From NCBI GenBank assembly GCA_018398805.1, contig JAGFBZ010000569.1, positions 55,001 to 119,000 on the forward strand: a stretch of DNA of 64,000 nucleotides, given 5' to 3'. Below, in pieces: positions 1 through 11,400 of the stretch. Numbering within the stretch: the first letter of the stretch is position 1; every line of letters begins with the position of its first letter. The notes below the pieces were generated by a model. That model was not told the origin of the DNA and searched no databases. It was given only the letters and a program-made list of their open reading frames with translations. The translations under genes and the position numbers were made by a program. The stretch comes from Hirundichthys speculiger (taxonomy: Eukaryota > Chordata > Actinopteri > Beloniformes > Exocoetidae).

Positions 1-93
1 TACGCTCCGCTACGCTGCTCTGCTCCGCTACGATGCTCAGCTACGCTACGCTGCTCGGCTACGCTGCTCCGCTACGCTGCTCCGCTACACTCT
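1..93. repeat. TACGCTGCTCCGC-type minisatellite (cut by window edge)
   Basis: Imperfect 10- to 15-bp units built on CTACGCTGCTCCG. The left boundary lies outside the window. It is upstream of the first visible nebl exon. Confidence 0.8.
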
Positions 94-417
94 GGAGCCA
101 CAGACGTGGACCAGAACCAGACTTGCTCCAGAGACCAGGTCCAGTTAGAGTCCAGTCAGAGGTGATCCGGTCCTGAACTGTGATCATCGTTAAAACTGTT
201 TAGATCTGAACTCGTTAATCATCAACTCTGATCTTTAAACTGAAGCTTCTGGTGGAAAACAGAAACTATTTAACAGATTTAAATAAAACTGTTTTTGGGT
301 TTCATCAAATGTTACATTTTGAAAAAAATTGTTACTTTTTTACATAAAATTTCAACTGTTGCGAAATTGTGAAGTTTGAAACTTTCTTCTAATCCAGAAG
401 TTGAAATCCTAAAGGTC

Positions 418-461
418 ATTAATGAGTTAGTTAATGAGTTAGTTAATGAGTTAGTTAATGT
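418..461. repeat. 12-bp repeat TTAATGAGTTAG, about 3.5 copies
   Basis: Perfect tandem copies in otherwise single-copy intron sequence (94-580). Confidence 0.85.
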
Positions 462-580
462 GTCCAGGTCCAGTATAAAAGCCAGCAGAACCAGAGACCA
501 GAAGGTTCCTCGGACCTGCCGAACCTCCTGCAGCTGGAACACGTCCTCCAGGCTAGCCGTCTGCAGAGCAACGTACGTAC

Positions 581-1726
581 CGTCCTCGTCCTCATGTCTT
601 TATGAGGACTAAACGTCCTCGTCCTCATGTCTTTATGAGGACTAAACGTCCTCGTCCTCATGTTTTTATGAGGGACTAAACGTCCACGTCCTCATGTTTT
701 TATAAGGAATAAACGTCCACGTCCTCATGTCTTTATGAGGGACTGAACGTCCACGTCCTCATGTCTTTATGAGGGACTGAACGTCCACATCTTCATGTCT
801 TTATAAGGACTAAACGTCCACGTCCTCATGTTTTTATGAGGGACTAAACGTCCACGTCCTCATGTTTTTATAAGGAATAAACGTCCACGTCCTCATGTCT
901 TTATGAGGGACTGAACGTCCACGTCCTCATGTCTTTATGAGCAATAAACGTCCACGTCCTCATGTTTTTATGAGGGACTAAACGTCCTCGTCCTCATGTC
1001 TTTATGAGCAATAAACGTCCACGTCCTCATGTTTTTATGAGGAATAAACGTCCTCGTCCTCATGTTTTTATGAGGAATAAACGTCCACGTCCTCATGTTT
1101 TTATAAGGAATAAACGTCCACGTCCTCATGTCTTTATGAGGAATAAACGTCCACGTCCTCATGTTTTTATGAGGGACTAAACGTCCACGTCCTCATGTTT
1201 TTATAAGGAATAAACGTCCACGTCCTCGTGTCTTTATGAGGGACTAAACGTCCACGTCCTCATGTTTTTATGAGGGACTAAACGTCCACGTCCTCGTGTC
1301 TTTATGAGGACTAAACGTCCATGTCCTCATGTTTTTATGAGGAATAAACGTCCACGTCCTCATGTTTTTATGAGGGACTAAACATCCACGTCCTCATGTT
1401 TTTATGAGGGACTAAACGTCCACGTCCTCATGTCTTTATGAGGGACTAAACGTCCACGTCTTCATGTCTTTATGAGGGACTAAACGTCCACGTCCTCATG
1501 TTTTTATAAGGAATAAACGTCCACGTCCTCATGTCTTTATAAGGAATAAACGTCCACGTCCTCATGTCTTTATAAGGAATAAACGTCCACGTCCTCATGT
1601 CTTTATAAGGAATAAACGTCCACGTCCTCATGTTTTTATGAGGGAATAAACGTCCACGTCCTCATGTTTTTATGAGGGACTAAATGTCCACGTCTTCATG
1701 TTTTTATAAGGACTAAACGTCCACGT
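581..1726. repeat. Minisatellite, 32-34 bp unit, about 34 copies, hairpin-forming
   Basis: Each unit has AACGTCCACGTCCTCATG, a short T-rich loop, then ATGAGG(G)ACTA or a variant. GTCCTCAT and ATGAGGAC are inverted, so each copy can fold into an 8-bp stem with a 6-nt loop. Variants (TATAAGGAATA, GTCTTT) alternate along the array. Confidence 0.9.
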
Positions 1727-2473
1727 TAAAGTTCTGGAACTTTACTGCTCTACGTATTTTAGCTTTTCCAAATGTTTTTACATCAATTATCTTCCTGTTC
1801 AGCAGCAGCCAGAAACAGGCTTTTCAAAATAAAAGCATGTGATAATAAATGAATGAGTTTGTGATAATAACATGTTATTTTGCCCAGCCCAAAATATAAT
1901 ATAATAAAATTATATGATAAAATATAATATAATATAATATAATATAATATAATATAATATAATATAATATAATATAATAAAGTAGTGGAGCTGCAGTCGT
2001 CCTTGTTTTAGTTCCAGTCGTTTAACAGATTTTGATCACTTTCTTAAAGAAAACATCAGCTTTTGTTGTTAAAATAGTGAATTTTTCAGGAATGTTTTAT
2101 TTTAAATTATTTTTATTTTATTTTTTTTATTTATTTATTTTATTTTTATTTTAATAAAGTATTTTCAATTTGAATTAAAATCAATTGTTTTTAGAATTCT
2201 AACTTTATATCATAAAACTGAATTTTTGTAAAACAGCAACTTTCCTAAAATCAATGATTTCACTGTAAAATCACAAATTTCTTTTTGTTGTGAAATCAAG
2301 ACTTTTGTTTTTGTAGAAATGAATTCTTTTTTATTTATTTTAATGACAGCTTTAGTGATAAAATATTAAGTTTCTCCATAACCGACCTTTAATGACACGT
2401 TTTATCATTAAACTGTGAAAGCTTTTTTGCCGTAAATTGAAGCTGAGTTGACAGGAAGCAAACACCTGCCCAG
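1727..2473. other. AT-rich intron sequence with AATAT microsatellite
   Basis: A pentanucleotide AATAT run at about 1897-1978; the rest is AT-rich single-copy sequence leading to the acceptor of the first visible nebl exon. Nothing else seen. Confidence 0.6.
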
Positions 2474-5400
2474 GTGGAGTACAGGAAGCAGCGGACCCAG
2501 GCCCAGTACCACGGCGCCGTGGACACGGCCGAGCAGCGCCACCACAAGGAGAACGCCGTGCTGCACAGCCAGGTGCTCCTCACTCACCCAGACCTCCAGC
2601 TGGTCCTGGATCCTGCTGGTCCCGGATCCAGCTGGTCCTGGATCCTGCTGGTCCTGGATCCTACTGGTCCTGGATCCTGCTGGTCCTGGATCCAGCTGGT
2701 CCTGGATCCTACTGGTCCTGGATCCTGCTGGTCCTGGATCCAGCTGGTCCTGGATCCTGCTGGTCCTGGATCCAGCTGGACCTGGATCCAGCTGGTCCTG
2801 GATCCAGCTGGTCCTGGATCCAGCTGGTCCTGGATCCTGCTGGTTCTGGATCCAGCTGGTCCTGGATCCTGCTGGTCCTGGATCCAGCTGGTCCTGGACT
2901 CTGACACCTGCTGTGATGGTCTTTCAGGTGAAGTACAGGGAGGAGTACGAGAAGAGCAGGGGTCGCTGTCAGATGGAGTTCACGGACACTCAGACCTACA
3001 AGGTGTCCAGAGAAGCTCAGAAGATCCAGAGTCAGGTGAGTTCAGACTGTAGAACACCTGAGAAGGTACCTGAACTCTGAGTTCATGGGCGTCTGCTGCC
3101 ATCTAGTGGCTCCTTCTGAACCAGCGTCGTCTGCTTGGAGACGGTTCCTCACATCTGTGAAGGCATCACCTTCTGTCTCTGTCTCTGTCTCTGTCTCTCT
3201 CCCTGTCTCTGTCTCTATCTCTGTCTCTGTCTCTGTCCCTGTCTCTCTCCCTGTCTCTGTCTCTATCTTTATCTCTGTCTCTGTCCCTGTCTCTGTCTCT
3301 GTCCACCAGAGGGAGTACCGGAGGGACTACGAGGAGCAGGTGAAGGGGAAAGCTCTGGTGGAGGTGGACCAGACACCTGGATACCTGACGGCCCGCCACG
3401 CCAGCAGCCTGCTGAGTGAGGTACCAGATGCTCCCACCACGTTAGTCCAGCAGGAGGTGCTGTGACCCCGTTAGTCCAACAGGAGGTGCTGTGACCCCGT
3501 TAGTCCAACAGGAGGTGCTGACCCCGTTAGTCCAGCAGGAGGTGCTGTGACCCCGTTAGTCTAACAGGAGGTGCTGCGACCCCGTTAGTCCAACAGGAGG
3601 TGCTGCGACCCCGTTAGTCCAACAGGAGGTGCTGCGACCCCGGTAGTCTAACAGGAGGTGCTGTGACCCCGTTAGTCCAACAGGAGGTGCTGTGACCCCG
3701 TTGGTCTAGCAGGAGGTGCTGCGACCCCGTTAGTCCAACAGGAGGTGCTGCGACCCCGTTAGTCCAACAGGAGGTGCTGCGACTCCGGTAGTCCAACAGG
3801 AGTTGGTGCGACCCCGTTGGTCCAGCAGGAGGTGCTGTGACCCCGTTAGTCCAACAGGAGGTGCTGTGACCCTCTTTAGTCCAACAGGAGGTGCTGTGAA
3901 CCCGTTAGTCCAACAGAAGTTGCTGTGACCCCGGTAGTCCAGCAGGAGGTGCTGTGACCCCGTTAGTCCAACAGGAGGTGCTGGAACGCTGCGACCCCGG
4001 TTAGTCCAGTCCAACAGGAGGTGCTGCGACCCCGGTAGCTGGAGGCGACCCCGTTAGTCCAACAGTGCCCAACAGGAGGTGCTGCGAACCCCGTTGGTCC
4101 AACAGGAGGTCCCCAGGAGGTGTGAGTCCAACCGGAGGTGCTTAGTCCCAACAGGAGGTGCTGCGACCCCGTTAGTTAGTCCAACAGGAGGTGCTGCGAC
4201 CCGTTAGTCGGAGTCCAACAGGAGTTGGTGCGGAGACCCCGTTGGTCCAGCAGGAGGTGCTGTGACCCCGTTAGTCCAACAGGAGGTGCTGTGACCCTCT
4301 TTAGTCCAACAGGAGGTGCTGTGAACCCGTTAGTCCAACAGAAGTTGCTGTGACCCCGGTAGTCCAGCAGGAGGTGCTGTGACCCCGTTAGTCCAACAGG
4401 AGGTGCTGCGACCCCGTTAGTCCAACAGGAGGTGCTGCGACCCCGGTAGTCCAACAGGAGGTGCTGCGACCCCGTTAGTCCAACAGAAGTTGCTCTGACC
4501 CCGGTAGTCCAGCAGGAGGTGCTGTGACCCCGTTAGTCCAACAGGAGGTGCTGTGAACCCGTTAGTCCAACAGAAGTTGCTCTGACCCCGGTAGTCCAGC
4601 AGGAGGTGCTGTGACCCCGTTAGTCCAACAGGAGGTGCTGTGATCCCGTTAGTCCAATAGGAGGTGCTGTGACCCCCGTTAGTCCAACAGGAGGTGCTGT
4701 GACCCCGTTAGTCCAACAGGAGGTGCTGTGACCCCGTTAGTCCAACACGAGGTGCTGTGACCCCGGTATTCCAGCAGGAGGTGCTGTGACCCCGTTAGTC
4801 CAACAGGATGCTCTGACCCCGTTAGTCCAACAGGAGGTGCTGTGACCCCGTTAGTCCAACAGGAGGTGCTCTGACCCCGTTAGTCCAACAGGAGGTGCTG
4901 TGACCCCGTTAGTCCAACAGGAGGTGCTGTGACCCCGTTAGTCCAACAGGAGGTGTGCTGTGACCCCGTTAGTCCAACAGGAGGTGCTGTGACCCCGTTA
5001 GTCCAGTAGGAGGTGCTGTGACCCCGTTAGTCCAGTAGGAGGTGCTGTGACCCTCTTTAGTCCAGCAGGAGGTGCTGTGACCCCGTTAGTCCAGCAGGAG
5101 GTGCTGTGACCCCGTTAGTCCAGTAGGAGGTGCTGTGACTCCGGTAGTCCAGCAGGAGGTGCTGTGACCCCGTTAGTCCAACAGGAGGTGCTGTGACCCT
5201 CTTTAGTCCAGCAGGAGGTGCTGTGACCCCGTTAGTCCAATAGGAGGTGCTGTGACCCTCTTTAGTCCAGCAGGAGGTGCTGTGACCCCGTTAGTCCAAC
5301 AGGAGGTGCTGTGACCCCGTTAGTCCAATAGGAGGTGCTGTGACCCCGTTAGTCCAGCAGGAGGTGCTGTGACCCCGTTAGTCCAACAGGAGGTGCTGTG

Positions 5401-8400
5401 ACCCCGGTAGTCCAACAGGAGGTGCTGTGATCCCGTTGGTCCAACAGGAGGTGCTGTGACCCCGTTAGTCCAGCAGGAGGTGCTGTGACCCCTAACCACA
5501 GCTGTGTCCTGGTCTCCATGAACACCTGTTTAGAGTTATTCACCTGTGACCTTTGTCTCCGCAGAAGGAGTACAAGAAGGACCTGGAGCAGGAAGTGAAG
5601 GGGCGGGGCTTGTCCGGCATCGGCCTGGAGGAAACACCTGAGCTACTGAGGGTGAAGAAAGCCAATCAGATCCTGAGCGAGGTAAAAAAAAATAAAAATA
5701 AAGATCAGATGTTGGTGCAGAGAAACTCCATCATTGTTTCTGCGTGTGAATCCACAGAAGGAGTACCGCAGGGATCTGGACCGGGACATCGTGGGAAAAG
5801 GCATGGAGCTGAGCGCCGACGTCCTGGAGATACAACGAGCCAAGAGAGCCTCAGAGATCCAGAGTCAGGTACCTGGAAGCAGGTTCTGGGGACCCACAGA
5901 GTCTCCCCTCTGGTCCAGGAACCACTCCAGGAGCTCGGGTCATCAGAGGTTCTGCTGTGTGTCCTGGTCTTTCAGAGGTCCTACAGACAGACGGAGCAGC
6001 TCAGAGGAAACTCGTACGGGACGCTGACCGACACTCCTGAACTCCTGCACGCCTCCTACCTGAAGGACGTCTACAGCCAGGTAGGTCTGCTCGCCCACGC
6101 CCACGCCGAACCGCTCCGGGAACCGTCTCTGAACGTCCGTCTCTGCAGAAGAAGTACAAGGACGAGGCGGAGCGGCTGAAGGGAAGCTACCGCCTGGTGT
6201 CGGAGACGCCGGAGATGGAGCGGGTCCGGGCCAACCAGAGACACATCAGCTCTGTGAGCGTCTGTCCTCTGAGACAAGTTGACCGTTTAGACCTGCTTCC
6301 TTTAACTGAAGCGGCTCTCTGTCGCCCGCTAGCTGCGCTACTGCTGGGACTCCAAGCTGATGAGAGGCCTGACGGCGTCGGTGTCGGAGACGCCGGAGAT
6401 CGTCCTCGCCAGAGAGAACGCCAAAAAGATCAGCGACGTAAGATCACGCGTCCGGTGCGATGACCTCCGATGAGGTCAGTGTTTTCAAAAACAGCCGTCG
6501 GCCGTCGCATCCGACGGCAACTTCTCCATTTGCGACGCCTACTTTCCCTTGGGTAAATAAATTATGAAATAAATAAAGTTTTCGTAAAAGAGCCAAGTGT
6601 CCACAAAGGTTTTTGAGTTGATAAACTTGAAAGTTTCATTGAGAATTGCACCACACCATCGCTTGAATCTGCTCGCATACGTCGATCACACGTTCAGCAG
6701 TTTCCAACGGAAACCGCTCTATTTAAGACAACATATTGTAGCGTCCGGCTGGACGCGATAGAAAGAACGGACGAAAAGGTTTTCATCAACCGTCGCTTTA
6801 TTTCAACCAGAACCGGTTACTGTCGGCCGTAACCACGGCAGAAATAAAAGACAGCAGTACAGGAGAATAACACAGCGGCTAATCAGTTAGCGCTCTCCAG
6901 CTCTCCCACAATAACACACAGGCTTCCGTCTCTCTTTGTTGCTAGCTCCGCCCCCTAACCTATTCTAGCCAATAACCTGCCTGCCTCAGCTCGAGATGCA
7001 TTCAATGAACTCATGTAATCCGAACATCTAAACAATAACAGAGCATCATAACATGAACATAATGTCAGGGTTGCTACAATATTCTGTTTTCCAAGACGAG
7101 CAAAATGGCAGAAAATGACTGAAAACTAGCCTGTATGTGTTAAATAATTAACACAAATTAGGCTCAGATTTCAGATAAATGTGTCATTTTTAACTGTACT
7201 TTTTCATTCAAAATTAAAGATGAATGTGTAAGAATGTTAGTAAATTAGAGACTAGCCAAACTTGAACTACATACACGTTGTTTAGCCTCTTGTAATAAAT
7301 CTGATTCTGATTCTGATTCTGTAACTTCAAGGCCCATTCTAATGTAGAATCAGATTAATATCAAGGACGTTAATGTTAATATAAACCAAGCAAACATGGA
7401 GTTATAAAATAACCAGTTTATTTTCAATTGATTTGTTATTAAATACATGTATCACACTTTGCTCTTTCAAACTTGCAATTACTTTCTTTACTCTTGTTTA
7501 ACAAAAGACATGCAACGTTATGGCTAGGATTATTTTAATTTTTAAAAAAAAGGTATCTGAACATCCCATTTTGTGTCTCAAAATGCTGGAAAATGCGTCT
7601 CCGAGTCTAGAATTTCAAAATTTCCTGGGGGAGCCCCCAGACTCCCTTTCTAGAGATGCCTGTGCCCCCCTTCGGGCCTTGCAACTCCTACTTCACTCAA
7701 CGCAACTTCTACTTTCGAAAGTTGTGAAAACACTGGAGGTCCAACGATTTACGGAGGTGATGTTTCTGAAAACAGAAGCGGGCCTAAAACAGAACCCTGA
7801 GGAACCCCGCGTGACGGAGCGGCCGTCTCTGACAGGACCTGGTTTACTGAACCTCTGAAGATCCTGTCAGAGACATAAAAAACCACAGGTCCTGTTTTAA
7901 TCCTGGTTCTGACCCACTCAGCTGTATCAGAGGCTGACGAACGGTCCAACAGAACCAGAACCAGTCTGATACCTTCACATCTTCAGAAACTGTCAGCATC
8001 ATCTGCGATGTCAAGTTGTTCTTTAGTCCACAACCAGAATGTTCTATATTTTATTTTATCAGTAAAGTGTGAACAGATAAAATGTGGCTAAACGGACTTT
8101 AAAACGTCCAGAACCTCTGGTGGTACCACGTTGACCCACCAACGCTGCTCCGGTCTGACCTCAGGAACCGTCTCCTGATATTCTGCCCCCATCTGGTCAG
8201 AGCTGGTACTGCCACACAGAGCAGCTTCTGACTGATGGTTCTGTTCAGGTCCAGTACAGAGAGGAGGTGGGTCATGGCACCGCCGTCACAGACACACCAG
8301 AGATGGAGCGGGTCCGGAGGAACCAGGACAACATCAGTTCTGTGAGTCCAGACCCCACCGGTCCAGGAGCTCTTGACGGGTCGGTTCGGTTCTGAGGAGA

Positions 8401-11400
8401 CCACGGTGATGTCTGGTTCTGTTTCCTGTCAGGTGAAGTACAAGCAGAGCATCACCAAGGCAACCAGCGTCGGACTGACTCCAGAGGTGGAGAGAGTCCG
8501 ACAGAACCAGGAGAACATCAGCACGGCAAGACGCACACACACTGGACCAGAACACACACACATCCCTGTCTATATTCATTGTGGGGACAGAAGACGTGGA
8601 CTCCAGTCTGGGGACCAGCCGTTCTGAAAGTTCTACAGCTCTGAAAGAAATCCAGCAGTAGGGGAGCCAGTAGACAGACACTTAAATCACTTCAGATTGT
8701 CAATCAGACAAAGTAAAGTCTCTCACCTGACCAGGGACCGCTTCCTGGGGACTTGTCTGGTTTTTAGTAACTAATGGGGTCCTGATTTTTCTATCTTCCT
8801 AATGACCATTTTAACACACCATCAGGTTTCACTTACTTTGTGGAGTAAGTGGTCCATAGTGGTCCAAGATTTTGGTCCCCACACTGTGAGTGTGCGGTCT
8901 GGTTTTGGTCCCCACAATGTCACAGAGACAAACACGCACACACACACTGGACCAGCGTCTCTCCATCAGGACCTTCTCAGGTGTTTGTATCAGGTATCTG
9001 AGGGACGTTTTACAGGTTTCATCTTCTTAGATCATGGTGCAGCTGAGGTCCAGGTGTTCCTCCGTCTCTCTGGACCTGAACAGGATCTTCACCGCGGCTC
9101 CTCAGCTGAACATCTGGATGGATGTTGAACACGTAAACGGTCGCGCTCACGTGTGTTTGTGTGCAGGTGAAGTACCGGCGTGGACTGCAGGAGCTGAGGG
9201 GGCGGAGCTGCTCGGAGCTGGACACGCCTGAGTACAGGCGCGTCAAGAGGACGCAGGACTCCGTCTCCATGGTAGCGACCTCTCTGCCCCGCCCACCTAG
9301 GCTGGGGGAGGAGCTAACAGACGTGACACAGCGGGTGGGACTGCAGCACCGACTAACCCACCTGAGCACCTGGAGACGGAGTTTGTGTTTGTGTTTTCAT
9401 GACGGCGTTTAAAACGGTGTTGGTGTGATGTCTGTGCTCACTGACCAGATTCACCTGAGCTGTGGTCCTGACCTGGTTCTGACCTCCTGGTCCTGACCTG
9501 GTTCTGACCTCCTGGTCCGGACCACCTGGTTCTGACCTCCTGGTCCTGACCTCCTGGTTCTGACCTCCTGGTTCTGACCTCCTGGTCCTGACCTGGTTCT
9601 GACCTCCTGGTCCTGACCTGGTCCTGACCACCTGGTCCTGACCTCCTGGTCCTGACCTGGTTCTGACCTCCTGGTCCTGACCTGGTTCTGACCTTCAAGT
9701 CCTGACCTCCTGGTCTGGACCACCTGGTCCTGATCTCCTGGTTCTGACCACCTGGTCCTGACCTCCTGGTCCTGACCTCCTGGTCCGGACCACCTGGCTC
9801 TGACCTCCTGGTCCTGACCACCTGGTCCTGACCTCCTGGTTCTGACCTCCTGGTTCTGACCTCCTGGTCCTGACCTCCTGGTCCGGACCACCTGGCTCTG
9901 ACCTCCTGGTCCTGACCACCTGGTCCGGACCACCTGGCTCTGACCTCCTGGTCCTGACCACCTGGTCCTGACCTCCTGGTTCTGACCTGGTCCTGACCTC
10001 CTGGTTCTGACCTCCTGGTCCTGACCTCCTGGTCCTGACCTCCTGGTCCGGACCACCTGGCTCTGACCTCCTGGTCCTGACCTCCTGGTTCTGACCTCCT
10101 GGTCTGACCTCCTGGTCCTGACCTCCTGGTCCTGGACCACCTGGTCTCTGACCTCCTGGTCCTGACCTCCTGGTCTGACCTTGACCTGGTCCTGACCTCC
10201 TGGTCCTGACCTCCTGGTCCTGACCTCCTGACCTCCTGGTCCTGACCTCCTGGTCCTGACCTCCTGGTCCTGACCTCCTGGTCCTGACCTCCTGGTCCTG
10301 ACTACCCGGTTCTGGTTCTGCCGCTGACGCCTCTCTCTCCCTCCATCAGGCCAAGTACCACGAGGACTTCGAGCGCTCGCGCGGCCGCGGCTTCACGCCG
10401 GGACTGGACGACGCTGGCATGGAGCGCTACCAGAGGGCCAATCAGATGATGGCAGAGGCGGGCTACGGCAGAGGAGTCCACGGACACGCCGGAGAGACGG
10501 ACCGGAGACCCGGAGGAATCATTGTAGGTCAGTCCAGCGGCTCAACGTCCCCATGAACCTGGAACAGAAACCAGACCAGTGTAGGACACGTAGAGACACC
10601 AGTAGATCAGGACAGTAGATCATGAATAACTTTTCTCCTCGACTCTGAAGACCTGAAGGTGTGGAGGGCCGACCCGGGCTCCATCTTTGACGTGGACCCG
10701 CTGGAGGACGACGTCCAGTCCAGGAGCCTCCGGAGGATGTCCGGTAGTCCGTCTGTCCACAGAATCTAACCAGCACGTGTTGTTTACAGCCACAGAAACA
10801 GACGGCGCTAACGTAGACGGCGCTAACGTAGACGGCGCTAACGTAGACGGCGCTAACGTAAAGCCAAGCAGCAGCACCTGTTTGAATTCTGAGTTTTAAA
10901 CCCACTCTCTCCGTTTTATTTTATTTTTGAAGTAACTCACCAGATAATTAACTGAACACGTATTTGGACTCATAATGAGCTCCTGATGTCACCGCTGCAG
11001 TTCTTCCATCCTGAACTTGACGGAGACATGATTTTCACACGAGCCTTTATTTTATTCAAAACACTACCTTATCACTCTGCCGCTGACTCCGCCCCTCCTG
11101 GCTAATTTAGGCAGCTGGGTGGAACAAGCAAGCCTGGCAGGACACGCCCACCTGAACTCTGCTACCATCAGCTAGCTGTTTTGGCATAGCTTAGCTAATG
11201 CTACCCTGTGATGATAACTGTGTTTATTCGGGTCAAATCTGTGCCAAAATGTGCAATATTACAAGATTTATGATTTACAAATTTACATTTTAGGACATAA
11301 TGTGAAAGTTTAGTCAAAAAGTTGCCATTCTGTGAAAGTCAGTGTTTTATGACAAAAACTTGTTAAGTGTTGAGTTAGAATTCCAATTTTGCACAATTTG

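Larger units (their letters stand above)
6438..8248. other. nebl intron 8: retroelement-rich
   Basis: Holds the solo LTR, a CTGATT tail and the minus-strand reverse transcriptase fragment listed separately. 7083-7290 and 7327-7760 are AT-rich sequence in which I see nothing else. Confidence 0.6.
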
